Below, in pieces: positions 40,396 to 52,687 of a DNA stretch of 64,000 bases; positions within the stretch are counted from its first letter, which is position 1; every line of letters begins with the position of its first letter. The notes beneath the pieces were generated by a model. It had not been told where the DNA came from. It searched no databases and saw only the letters and a list, made by a program, of their open reading frames with translations. The position numbers were made by a program, and so were the translations under genes. Origin of the DNA: Glandiceps talaboti (lineage: Eukaryota; Hemichordata; Enteropneusta; Spengelidae). The DNA lies in NCBI RefSeq assembly GCF_964340395.1, contig NC_135568.1, positions 16,690,276 to 16,754,275 on the forward strand. Direction: 5' to 3'.

Positions 40396-40858
40396 CAATC
40401 TAACGACAAAATATGACTACAGTGCATATTTGTAGATCAGGCAATTCGAACAATACACTTGAAGTGTGCACAAAGACCTTCTAATCCCCATCCTTCAATA
40501 ATGGTCATATTCTTAACTTACTTTCTGCGAAGGAGTTAAGAAAGACTAAAGCTTAATCGACAAAAGTTGAAGGAGTTGAGAGTTATGAGTTGAAACCATG
40601 CAGCCCCTATTTCAATGATTGACAGTCAGTATTAAGTTGTTGTTTTTATTTCTATTTTCCATTCATAACATTCTTAAAATATGATACATCAGGTTGCTTA
40701 ATAAACAATTCGTCAGCAATTTCTGAGTACACGGCACAGAAAAAACCAGCACATTGTCAGAGTCTTGGCACAGATGGCAGCCTGTATGTCCAACTGATAT
40801 GTTATCCTCACCTATGGACGGACTGACATGAAGAATGAATAAAAAAAAGAAAGGAATA
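40396..40858. other. No feature recognised
   Basis: AT-rich sequence between fragment J and a microsatellite. No coding or repeat structure seen. Confidence 0.4.
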
Positions 40859-40860
40859 AA

Positions 40861-41000
40861 CATACATACATACATACATACATACGTACGTACGTACGTA
40901 CGTACGTACATACATACATACATACATACATACATACATACATACGTACGTACGTACGTACGTACGTACGTACATACATACATACATACATACATACATA
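40861..41000. repeat. (CATA)n/(CGTA)n microsatellite
   Basis: Blocks of CATA alternate with two blocks of CGTA. Open frames in all registers (T-Y-I-H, M-Y-V-C) are artefacts. Confidence 0.97.
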
Positions 41001-41219
41001 GAGACAGACATTATCCGAAGTACCTGTAGCTACGTCGTTATGCTTCTTGACGTAATGTTGTGGCATGTGATAGGTTGACTGGCACTCAATAATCTATGTG
41101 TACGCGGGTTCGGATATCCGTAACAGCACAATGAGTACGGCCTGGTATACTGCAATCTGATTAAAATCCGATGTAGATGTCGGCTAATCGTTCATTGTTA
41201 TTTTACCTCGGTATCTTTG

Positions 41220-41537
41220 ATTGAATTGACCTTAGTGATACATGTTTGCGTTTTGGTCTTGATGGCCGCCTCTCGGATTTTAGTCAGATTGGGTATACTG
41301 TAATGTAAACAGGGCATTCTAGCAACGGGGTGAGATATTGGAAGTAGTATTGAAATATTGACTTTATGTCATGATCGTACTGAGTGACCCAAAACCAAAG
41401 TTATTGAAGAAATACTCACCGGTCGAAAGTTCGAAACCAATCACTATAAATTCTTAACAACCCCCTTCCCTAAACAAACAAACAGACAAACAAACAAACA
41501 ACCAAACAAACAAACAAACCCCAAAAAACAAAGAAAA

Positions 41538-41581
<44 letters not shown>

Positions 41582-42427
41582 TCGTTCGCTGTCGTTATTT
41601 TTCTATAATACAACAATTACAATAAGTCATATATGCAGGTAATGTAATTACAATATCTAATGCATTAGTACTGAGGACAAGTCTATCGTGGATTAAATAC
41701 TATACAGCCCACGCATACATTTCGATTAATTTCTGTTCTCCATTGCATGTAGTCTGTAACACACGACATGCCATGTCGCTTGGGAAAGAGAATACAGTTG
41801 AGGGCAGAACGACACGACACCCCAATAAGCCACGTCCACTTCTTTCACATAGTTCGCAACAACTTTATTTGAATTGAATTGACCTTCTTGATACATGTTT
41901 ACGTTTTGGTCTTGATGGCCGCCTGTAATACTGTAATGTAAGCAGAGCAAAGGGATGAGGTAATGGAAGTGGTATTGGAACATTGACTTTATATCATGAT
42001 CGTACTGAGTGACCAAAAACCAAAGCTATTGAAGAAATATTCACCGGTCGAAAGTTCGAAACAATCACTATAAATTCTTAACAACCCCCTTCCCTAAACA
42101 AACAAACAAACAAACAAACAAACAAACAAATCCCCCCAAACACAAAGAAAAACAGACAAACAGTCATACATACATACAGACAGACAGACAATCGTCCGCT
42201 GTCGTTATTTTTCTATAATACAACAATTACAATAAGTCATATATGCAGGTAATGTAATTACAATATCTAATGCATTAGTACTGAGGACAAGTCTATCGTG
42301 GATTAAATACTATACAGCCCACGCATACATTTCGATTACTTTCTGTTCTCTATTGCATGTAGTCTGTAACACACGGCATGCCATGTCGCTTGGGAAAGAG
42401 AATAAAGTTGAGGGCAGAACGACACGA
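41220..42427. repeat. Tandem direct duplication, two units of ~0.55-0.6 kb
   Basis: Unit 1 (41220-41818) and unit 2 (41875-42427) share TTGAATTGACCTT, GTTTTGGTCTTGATGGCCGC, ACCGGTCGAAAGTTCGAAAC, long identical stretches around TAATGCATTAGTACTGAGGA and TGAGGGCAGAACGACACGA. Both include (CAAA)n and (CAGA)n runs of different lengths. Identity is high by eye, so the duplication looks recent. No coding content. Confidence 0.9.
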
Positions 42428-43805
42428 AAAACGTACACATATACGTAGGCGCCTTCAGTAATTACAAGGGGTGGGCCAGGGAGTTGGAGGAGCTACATAT
42501 TACTAATCGGTACGGTTCTCCAGAGGGCCGTATTTTAGAACATGACAATAGGGCAGGTCACATTTTTAAACTGACTCAACGTAGTACCTAACTTCGATTT
42601 TGACATCCATCCATCCACAGATACCACATACCACTGTTGCCACACCCCACTGCGACCATTTTACCATTATACCAGAACATACTAGTCAAATCACTGCCGA
42701 CAAGAAGTTGTGAATCAATTGTTATTGATGTGAGTAAAGTATGGGTCTCACAGGAGTGAAGGAAAAACAGTGCGGTAAGCTACTCGAGCTAAGTCGATAC
42801 ATTGGCCGCAGTCCCAACAATGTCCCTTTGTGCCACCATATATCTAGTTTTGTGAGTTCTGGCCTTCAGCCCTGTCAATTAGATCCACACATAGGAGGCA
42901 ATAATTAATACAGTGCCTTCGCATAAACTTACCCTGGTGGTAGTAGTGGGAAACAATCAATATCATTAAACATCTAAAAATCAGCAACGCAGTGCCAGTG
43001 GTGGGATGTAGTCCATTCAAAAAGACTCTATACGACATATACATATTTTTGCAGTCACCAATACAGGCTGATTATAAAAGTATGACCTTAAGCTTTATAA
43101 CCTATCACCTAAAATACAGATATTTTATATTTTATATTATATAAATGTGACAGTAATTTTCATAGCATTGTTCTACAGCCCAATACATGTTATTGCAAAT
43201 TCGACGGACAAACAGACGGACTGGTGAGTGGGTGGACGGGCAGACAGACAAGCTGACAGACAGACAGACAGGCAGACAGACAGACAGACGTACCATAAGG
43301 CTATGACATTACTTTCGTAATTCCATTACATAAGGTAAATGAACATATTTCTGATAATGTTGTTAGATTTTCACTTCTACGTCTATTATAATTACTTCAT
43401 TAACGGCATAAAACCGTGTGTCAGTGTTTATTATGTATTATTGCATACTCGTTGTGATATGCCTTGTGAGCTCGATTGTGTAGTACGCCCTCATACAGTT
43501 AGCATTGTACCAGTTTCGTTTAATTCATGTAACCCTAAATACGCTTAACACATGATTCATGGCGAACTATATTTCTCACCTCATAGCAAAGTTAGACTGT
43601 AAGATGGTCAACTGTTTCTGATTGAGTGGCTCAACACATATGGTTGTATTAATGTGCGTGAATAACATCATTATTCAGTCATTTTCAATACATGGCTCAA
43701 AGTTAACGTTTCTTATCCGCGACTACATCAGTAAAGTTAGTAGCACAGCATACATGTGTTCAATCGCATCGAGTTCGGACAGTCGGAGAAATCTCCGACA
43801 ATGAT
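42428..43805. other. No gene recognised
   Basis: Non-repetitive AT-rich DNA with a short (CAGA)n near 43240-43288. Small open frames are unsupported. Confidence 0.45.
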
Positions 43806-43813
43806 AAACACAC

Positions 43814-43852
<39 letters not shown>

Positions 43853-43878
43853 CACACACACGCACACACACACACTCA
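43806..43878. repeat. (CAGA)n/(CA)n microsatellite
   Basis: ACAC, then CAGA units, then CACA units. Confidence 0.95.
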
Positions 43879-43946
43879 CACTCATAGGCCATATATACTA
43901 AAATACCTAGTTGTTACCCACTGTTTCACGTTGCTGCCATCATCAG

Positions 43947-44046
<100 letters not shown>

Positions 44047-44090
44047 CGCCACCTACGATGAGATCACAATAAAAAAATAAAGTCGCATTG

Positions 44091-44855
44091 AATCAGCCAA
44101 ATGTGTATCACATGTTACTTAAATCAAACCATATCTAACTTGTCCATTAAAATCGATTCGGGATACTTACCCTCAAATTATGCAAAATAAACATTTTAAT
44201 AAACGTGTTTCAGTTTATATAAATCAACAAATGGATGATGTGAAAATGTATCAGTAGAAGGTAAGCGCGGGAGAGTTATTGTGAGTCACCTAAACGCTTG
44301 GTAGTCATAATATTTCATTAGTGAACTATGACCTGTACTTCATCAACTACTTAACGTACACCATGATGAATTGTACTTCGGTGGAACTATGAACATCTTG
44401 TGACTCGTTCAATTCCAGGGATAATAATTTACAATTTACAGATAAATCTATTAGTAATTACATATATACATATTTATTTACGTATTAAAATGTATGAATG
44501 AAACCCTGGGCGTCGATGTCAATGCATCGTGTCAAATACAAATCGCGTCATCCCCAGGCCCCGAGTTAAGTTTGCAATGTTAGCAGATACGAGTAATATT
44601 TATGACGGCCAATAGTACACACAGAAATATTTAAAATATACTTATACATGACCACGTGCGCGAACATGCATGCAGGCATACAATAAAGAAGCACACAGAA
44701 ACCGGGTTTAATTTTTTATTATCATGGCTACCAAAATATTAACAAGTATGAAATCCGTCTTCTTTGCTAACGGTGTCATAATATCTAAGTACTCAAAATG
44801 AGCACAGAAAGGTGTGGTTTGATGGTGTTCCAGTATAAATGCTACAGTGATGTGG
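44091..44855. repeat. Large inverted repeat, left arm
   Basis: Matches the reverse complement of 46085-47116 over its whole length with substitutions and indels. Anchor strings include AATCAGCCAAATGTGTATCA, GATGATGTGAAAATGTATCA, GCAATGTTAGCAGATACGAG and TATCTAAGTACTCAAAATGA. No transposase or RT was seen in the arm. Confidence 0.85.
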
Positions 44856-45429
44856 GGGAAATTCTTGGATAAATTGATAAGAAATACATGTTATTCATGT
44901 AGGGTCCATGATAACATAGGGACACTCATGCCATTTAAATTAATCCACACACATGCCACAGCTTCGTTCAGTTACCATGTACATCGATCACGATGTTTGT
45001 ATCTAAGCCTTTTATCTGCACAATTCATGTTTGCACATATTTAGTTGGGCCATTTCTTTGCACTGAATGCCACTTAAATCTTGTCTGGTTTGATAAATTG
45101 CTTGACGCAGCCTTTGCTCCTTTGCCGGCCATCATATCTGAGTCTGTCAAACAAGAAGCGTTATTAAGGCAAAGCCCTAAATCGTCAAAATCAATACAGT
45201 TTTACCGAAACTTTTACCAACAAGACAATAGCTATATTCTGACTTTTAGTTTGATAATTATAAATCGGCAGCTATCTCCAACTATTCTATGTTATATTTA
45301 TGTAGAGTTTGTCTGTCGTCATTCTGGCCAGTTTCTTCATGGTGGTTGATTCACGCTGGTGACAAATCTTCAGTAAAATAAGAGCTGTGCATTACTCGTT
45401 CCTCGTAGTTATTGACACCAAACTGTAGT

Positions 45430-45605
45430 GGCTGGCGGCGTCGTCGGTGTCAAAGTTCAGTGTATTGTCAAGTCAGTGCTTGGTCTGCGTGGTCCTCCTG
45501 GTTTGTGACATGTGGTACAAGCTTAGGGCCCTGGTAGATAGACACGAACACGATATAAAATAGTGGCTGAGTGTTGTGGCGGTACTTGTCCTATTTTCAT
45601 TTACT
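45430..45605 (+). pseudogene. Decayed TSP1 exon between the arms of the inverted repeat
   Basis: The DNA matches the TSP1 exon at 50390-50520: ATTGTCAAGTCAGTGCTTGG, TCTGCGTGGTC, ATGTGGTACAAG, ACACGAACACGATA and TGTTGTGGCGGTACTTGTCC occur in the same order. Translation gives VSAWSAWSSW and then CGTS, but stops and frame changes follow. It is a dead relative of the first exons of the receptor gene. Confidence 0.8.
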
Positions 45606-46084
45606 GAAATGAGAAATGGGTATAATAAAATCGCGCGAAAATTGTGATTTCTCGCCAGAAATAGTGGATGCGGAAAATGACATCGACTAAAAAAAGACAA
45701 CATAAAGCTATTCTTTCAATCTGTAATTACTGTACATCTGATGAGAAGAAATAAACAACACAGAGACCATATGGAAAACAATGGAAAACCTGAACTAGAC
45801 ACTCACACATGAAAAAATATAACACATTTTTTTTTTAAATCTACCTACCCCAACTATTCTAGAATTGAGTGTAATCGGAACAACACAACTTTTTTGTATT
45901 AGGCCTTACGAAGTTGGTCAAAATTAATTACAATAGTAGTTTGTCGTCAGAGTGATTACTTAAAAATTATAGAAATGACGACATCAATAAATGTTCTCAC
46001 ATCTCGAGCACTGGCAACACAGGACCAGTTCAGTTTCGTTCAAAATATGCATGTAAAACGTAATACATGTATAATTTAATGTCA

Positions 46085-47116
46085 CCACTTCACTGTAGCA
46101 ACTGGAACATCATCAAACCATCCCTTTCTGTGATCATTTTGAGTACTTAGATACAAACATTAATGTAAATATATATTTCAAATCTTGCAAAATAGAAATT
46201 AGGTGGCACTTGATACAGCACATATTTATCTGCCAACACCGAGAAGTTCTCGAGGTGAAAATATAATCTGTATATGTACCATTCTTTTTATTATGGTGAA
46301 CTTACAAGATATATATGGGTACTTCATTTAAATCATTGCACATACCTGAAAACCCATTGATCATTGTGATAAGAAACCATTGTATCGATTTTTTGTGATT
46401 CCGATCGATCAGGTTCCTGGACAAACCCATGATTAGAACACTTTCATTTTTACTGTGACACCGTTTGCAATGAAATCTGATTTCATACTTTTAATATCTT
46501 GGTAGACATGGTAATAATAAACCGATTTCTGTGTGTTCCGTATGTATGTCTGCATGCACGTTAGCGCATGTAGTCATGTAAAGGTATTTAAATGTTTCTG
46601 TATGTATTATTGGTCGTCACAAATATTACTCGTATCTGCTAACATTGCAAACATAACCCGAGACCTCAGGATGATTTTTATTTGACACGAGCCACTGACA
46701 TTGACACCATTCATAAATCATATATTTTAATAAGTCAAAGTAAATAAACATTATAGATATATCTGTAAGTAGTAAATTATTATCCGTGGAACAAGATGTT
46801 CATAGTTCCGCCGAAGTACAGTTTACCATGGTATAGGTGAAGTGGTTGAAGTACAGGTTATAGTTCACTATGATTGTTGATGGTTTAGTGGACTTACAAT
46901 AGGTTTCCCACGTCCACCCTTACCTTCTACTGATACATTTTAACATCATCCATATGTTGATTTCTATAACCTGAAACACATTTTGAATATTTTTATTTTG
47001 CATAATTTAAGATTAAGCATCGTGAATCGACTTCAATAAGTTTTGATTTCAATTTTGTTTTTATTTTTAAAGGGCAAATTAGATTTAATTAATATGTGAT
47101 ACATATTTGGCTGATT
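46085..47116. repeat. Large inverted repeat, right arm
   Basis: Reverse-complement partner of 44091-44855. It is longer because of an extra ~270 bp segment at about 46160-46430. The inner end is CCACTTCACTGTAGC; the outer end is TGATACATATTTGGCTGATT. The spacer between the arms is ~1.2 kb. Confidence 0.85.
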
Positions 47117-49050
47117 AAATGACTTTGCTAGGACAATATAAAATTTTTCTATACAATTCTCTGTACAATACATAATAATTCTACGATTTCTGACGTGTCC
47201 CTTCAATTAAAGACCAGAATTTCAATACAGGTATATACAGTCATTGTATATTTTAGTTTTGGTTTTAAATAATTGTGCTTTTATAATTATGATTAGATGT
47301 TATAAAAAATATTTTCTGAGTATTCTTTTTTGAATTAAAGTGTTCCAATATATTGATTTGCTTTCCCAGTCAATCATCTCTAAGTTAACTTTTTTTCACA
47401 TCTCTGGTTACTCAACACCTCCAGCAAATTTGGATCATTCTGTCAAATCCAGTTAGACACTGAAGAAGGACAAGTAATTTGTTCGAAAAAATTCTTTTTT
47501 TCAATCACAAGTGGCAGAAGAGAACTTGTGTATGAAGCTCGAAGATGTTTTGATATATTTTAGTGTTTAGTTTGTATTTGTGAAAGTGAAACATATATTG
47601 TACAATTTTATCGATCAATGACATAAATCTTACTTGTATACGATTATGTATTGAAAATATTGGAAAGCTTGGGAAAGAAACATTTCTTTACATTTCATTT
47701 TCAAACAATTGTGTTAATCTAAAACTGTTTAATATGAAAAGACCGGGTTATCACTGCATGTCATGATATATCATGTTGTTTTGTTTCCAGTATCGCGTAC
47801 CCTACATCAATTCTTGTGACTAACACCACCCTAACCACCATAGGTTGTAAACGATTTATATTGTAGTCATAAAGATTTATAGTTTTACTTGCTTCCCATG
47901 GACCAGTAACGTCCTAAGCTAATATTCGAGTATCCTCATGGAGACGTGTATTGTTGTAACATATTTACACTCGCTGAAAACAATTTCTAATTGAGTATGT
48001 ATGATAATATATTACACAGTGTAGTGTTCTAATATTGGGACTGATATTAATAGCAGCAGTGGGACAAAAACAATATATAACAAAATGTAAGTTTATGGCA
48101 CATAGATTAGTTGTAGTTGTAATACTACTAATAAATCATATAGTTATGAAGCAAGTGGTCACAATATTGTTCTTACCAAAGGCATATACATTCAAATTTG
48201 ACTTAGTTCGGTCTGTCGCCTTCAAAATGTGTTTCGTCGTTGTGTTTTTAAATATTTATTTGTTCCTCATCTACAACCGTTTCTCTTATTGGTTGCATAT
48301 TACACCGTGTGCTTTACAATATGTTGATACCAAACATCCTAATTGCACAGTATGGTAGTAGTATTGCCATTGTCAAATTGTAGAAATCAAAAGCTTGCGT
48401 TCTTGACCTAAACGAAGTTTACAGCCTAAAACATATAGATGAATTCATTTTTAATTTTCCTGGTTTGAGAGGGATGTGGAAAATTAATGTGGCTGAAAAT
48501 AGCATATAAGACTTAGATATCAATTTGATCAATCACTGGCAACACCAATGATTAAACACCATCAATCACGTCCTTTCCTATTACCATTCTGAGTACTCAT
48601 CAATGAACAAAGGTGGTGATGCTGAAAGGGGAAAATACACATTCCTTCAAGAGCAAATCTCATCATTTCGCCTTGTACTACTTTACAAATTGGACGACAG
48701 ACGCCAACCTATAGCTAATGCAAAAAAGTCGAGACTGCCTACTTTACAGAAAACCAAAATCAGCTAGGTGAAGATCGCTTTCTTGACGACCAGTCGCAAT
48801 GTGAACTTCGATTGCATATTCGTCTAAAACAATAAGAACACTATGATCAGTGTTTTTGAAAAGACTGAAGGACGCACACACGTAAAGAATACAAAAAATC
48901 TGACAAACGTTTGTGAAATTTCAAGATAGAAACTTTTAGCATAGAGGCACAACTTGAAAATACAATTTCCTTTGAGAATTGTTGTTGGACTATAATGGAA
49001 AGGTGAACTGTAAATGTATATAAAAGAGACCGTTACGTGAAATTTGAATT
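47117..49050. other. No gene recognised
   Basis: AT-rich DNA. A stretch near 48545-48600 faintly resembles the inner edge of the inverted repeat (CACCATCAATCACGTCCTTT, TCTGAGTACTCATC), perhaps a third decayed copy. Confidence 0.4.
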
Positions 49051-49092
49051 CTGAATTGAATTGAATTGAATTGAATTGAATTGAATTGAATT
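49051..49092. repeat. (TTGAA)n microsatellite
   Basis: Eight GAATT/TTGAA pentamer units. Confidence 0.95.
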
Positions 49093-49296
49093 GCTATTTG
49101 ACACAAACGTCTCGTCCTGTGTGGTGAAACTAGTCGAACATTCAAGTCCTGTTTGTACTCATTTACTGATAATATAAATAAGACAACATTTTAAGACGTT
49201 TGTTTTATGTTGGAAAATAGCAGCCTTAAAATAAAACTTATGTATGTTTCAATGTACACACTATTTCTTTACTTGTCAATATTTTATACATGCATA

Positions 49297-49334
49297 TTGT
49301 TCACACACACACACACAGACACACACACACACAG

Positions 49335-49389
<55 letters not shown>

Positions 49390-49486
49390 CGCACACACAT
49401 ACATACATACATACATACATACATACATACATACATACATACATACATACATACATACATACATACATACATACATACATACATAC
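49297..49486. repeat. (CA)n, (TA)n, (CATA)n compound microsatellite
   Basis: Interrupts the 5' side of the TSP1 pseudo-exon that follows. Confidence 0.97.
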
Positions 49487-49609
49487 AATGTTTTTCGTCG
49501 TCGACGTCGAGATCCTCCTCCACCCCTCCGCCTAGTAATTGTCAAGTCAGTGCCTGGTCTGCGTGGTCGACCTGTTCCATACCCTGTGGAACAAATGGTA
49601 TAGAAACAC
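49487..49609 (+). pseudogene. Truncated TSP1 first exon, cut on both sides by microsatellites
   Basis: Homologous to 50345-50465: TTTTTCGTCGTCGACGTCGA, then CCTCCTCCACCCCTCCGCCT, then coding text NCQVSAWSAWSTCSIPCGTN and GIETRT. It breaks off exactly where ACACGTACG runs into (TACG)/(CATA)n, before the CCGGNCP half of the repeat. The signal-peptide part is replaced by repeat DNA. A one-base frame difference separates the Arg-rich leader from the TSP1 part. Probably a dead exon, although the frame through it is open. Confidence 0.8.
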
Positions 49610-49696
49610 GTACGTACGTACATACATGCATACATACATACATACATACATACATGCATACATACATACATACATACATACATACATACATACATA
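49610..49696. repeat. (CATA)n microsatellite inside the TSP1 pseudo-exon
   Basis: TACG, then CATA and CATG units, seeded within the sequence that encodes RTRYIT in the intact exon. Confidence 0.95.
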
Positions 49697-50283
49697 CACA
49701 CTCACGCTTAATGTATAGATTGGTGTCTTACTACATATTTACCACGTTCCCTCACTCACTCACTCAATCCCAAATAAAACGCTTTGATGTCATGATCTTT
49801 GAAAACTACAAGATCAATTCATATTCCACTTCATACAGGATAAAATATTCTTTTGGCGACGACTTTCTTGCAGCAAATATTTACACTTATTAATCTATAT
49901 TCATATAACATGGATCATGCATGTATAACAGTCTGGCAGGTTTAGTAGGAGAGCTTAACACTTGTAAATGTTACAAAGCGTTTGGTTAAATTTTCAATTA
50001 CAACGGTTCAACTTTACAATGAGGCAAACGGAACCGAAGCTGAAGTTATAAAACAGAATGAAAACGTCGAAACAGATTTGTAGTGTTGATATTTAGATTA
50101 TGTGACTCACAAGTTTTTAACATATTGAGCAAATATTTACGATACTGTGATATATATACATCGCAGACTTTAAATCCATTCTCATTCGACCAATGATGAC
50201 TAGATACACCAACGTTCATGTTGGGTTTTTCAAGTTCATTCTCGTTTAATAATCGAATGTGATCAGAGCAAAGTGTGGGTAAA

Positions 50284-50626
50284 ATGAGAGCCGTTCATCT
50301 ACCTATCGTAGTTGTCATCTATTCTGTATTGATTTTTGAGAACAATGGTGTTTTTAATGGTCGTTGTCGTCGAAGTCCTCCTCCGCCTAAGAATTGTAAA
50401 GTCAGTGCCTGGTCTGCGTGGTACTGTTCTGTACCTTGTGGTACAAGTGGTATAGAAACACGTACACGATACATAACTGTACACTCGTGTTGTGGCGGTA
50501 ATTGTCCATATCCACTGACACAAACGGGAGGTGGATGTAATAATCCAGGTTGCCATGGTCACGGTACTCCCCTTTTATCATCTTGTACCTGTGAGGATGA
50601 GTGGTGGGATACATGTTGCGATAAAC
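50284..50626 (+). CDS. Intact signal-peptide + TSP1 first exon (candidate alternative first exon)
   Basis: ATG at 50284, donor GTAAGT at 50627; 343 nt, ending in phase 1. It encodes a signal-like hydrophobic N-terminus (MRAVHLPIVVVIYSVLIF), a proline patch, a TSP1 module (NCKVSAWSAWYCSVPCGTSG, GIETRTRYIT, CCGGNCPYPL, NNPGCHGHG) and [10 protein letters not shown]. Length, splice phase and domain content equal those of the exon at 52688-53030. No private downstream exons were found before 52688, so it may splice to the same exon at 55499 or be an orphan of a tandem gene duplication. The frame is clean, with no stop, which argues for constraint. Confidence 0.75.
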
Positions 50627-52687
50627 GTAAGTACAAACCAATGATAAAATAACCTAAGGTTTGCTAGTCTTGACTCTATGTTGTTCTGTTTTATTAGAAA
50701 ATGTAATGAAAGACGTCCGTAAATGGGCAATGTTAATTTCATAAATCATAGATACAACTTCTCTGAATCAATTATCTACTCGTCTTGTTCATTTCATAGG
50801 ACAAATATGTATGTAAATTAGTTGTTAAGGTTGATAGTACATAAGATAGTAAAACGAAAGATTGAAACGTGTCTAACGAGTATTATGTAAACCACAATAA
50901 CTATTCAAACAACTGGTGATCATGTTTATGAATGTTTTATAATAACTAATTAAGCAACAAATTTGTACTCAGACCACCATTAAATTGACTGTTAGCTTCG
51001 GAGTAACTGTGATGTATTAAAACTTATAAATAACTTGTATATAAAGTTTGGCATTTCATAGGTATATGCCCTGAAAAGGTTGTTGATTTATATTTCCATG
51101 AAGACTTGGTTTATTCTATTTCTCTTATTTTTTAGAGAAGTCTCGCAAGCCGAGGTGGTGAGAGTGAGATTTTGTAACTCACTTCACATGTCGACTAAAG
51201 GAAATACAGCCTCGTCTGTATTTCATGGCACCTGTTGGAAATTCACAGTCGTTTCTCTATTATACGATTTTGTTTATAACTTATAATTCAGCAACAATGT
51301 GGCTATTGAAGTCAAACGTATTTCACTCTTTATTCCTTTGTATTGTATATAGAAACCAAACACTTCCATTGTCGCACAGAACCTAAGTTCATACAAGTGT
51401 CAGTGTTGGTATACCAAACGATATAGCCCACACAAAGGTACAGTTCACCCTCAAGCAAGAACACACAGGCCACCCATGAATACCTGAATAGACCGGTGTA
51501 TAGTTCACCAGTTCACCTCCCAGATCGCGGGTAACTTATATTCTCAACCCAATTCCCTTTGGAACAAGTCACTGAACTACAACCTTCTTTCCTTCCATCC
51601 TTTATTATATAAAAAGAATTATCACTTTAAGAAATGTTTTTTTTTTTACATTACGTAGTTTTCTATTATTAGTCAATTGCAATAAAGTCATAGTGTCTTC
51701 TATGTGAATGAACGCAAGTAAAGGCTGACGTCAATGGACCTTTAAAATTAACTGAAAATGATGTCGTCAGATTAATCCTGATCTACTGTATGTCACCTGC
51801 ATTCAATAATCTATTCTGTGACAAGATAGTGAGATTATTTTAACAAACAAATAATCATAATGTAAATACATAGTTTTCTCGTTATTCAATCGTTTAGCGC
51901 CATGGCCCGGTATACTATTTGTCGAGTAGCCTAATTTTGGAAGTGAATTTTAAAGTAAGATATCATCGACAAGACAAGAAATTGCCGAACTGATAAATAT
52001 TGAAATACTGGTCCGTGACAATTCAATTCCAAGTTCTTCTCTAGAAGATACAGTCCTGTGATTTGTAAATGCTACGGATGTAGATATGATTATGACGTTC
52101 GTTAACCATCAAACTGTAGACGTTGGAGTATCCTTCCAACATCTATGGTCAACCCAAATTATTGTTCCCAGTATTCAGGTGTCGACCTTTGCTAGTATCG
52201 GGTTGATATTTTTCCCCTAAGATTGCCAGCTCTATTCGGAGAAAGAAACGTTGTTGTGATTATGCCAAGGATAAACTCTTCTTTCTTTGCGCAAAATGTA
52301 ACAGGATGACGGTGTTGGTACAATAATCGGATCATTAACATGGATTGCAGATAGATTGTACAGTAATGAATCGAAATATCAATAATGGCTAGTTTTAATA
52401 CGACTATATCTAAATTGATGAAATAAATTATTGGTCGCATTTATGTCATAATAGATCGTAATAAGTAAGCAGTACTATAAGTACTGTTACCCGACAGTTT
52501 TGCAACTTGCCGTCTCACAACCTTGCCACACAGTGCACGTACATGCGCATGTGAAGCAACGGCGCAGTTACATCTCGTCACAGACAAAAGTGTATTGTGA
52601 TTCTTTGTCTATTCGGAATATATCAGAACAGTCTTCCGCTTAGAACAAATCGTCGTGTAGTTGCAAAGTGGTCAATTTGAAGGAAAC
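50627..52687 (+). other. Region between the two intact TSP1 first exons
   Basis: AT-rich, no exon-like sequence recognised. If 50284-50626 is used, this is intron; it should also contain the promoter of the 52688 transcript. No promoter motif can be named. Confidence 0.5.

Noticed and set aside
40861-41000. CRISPR-like array
   Set aside because: Simple tetranucleotide repeat without spacers; eukaryotic DNA.
44993-45349. 118-codon frame in the spacer of the large inverted repeat
   Set aside because: No recognised domain, no splice context, adjoining a dead TSP1 exon.
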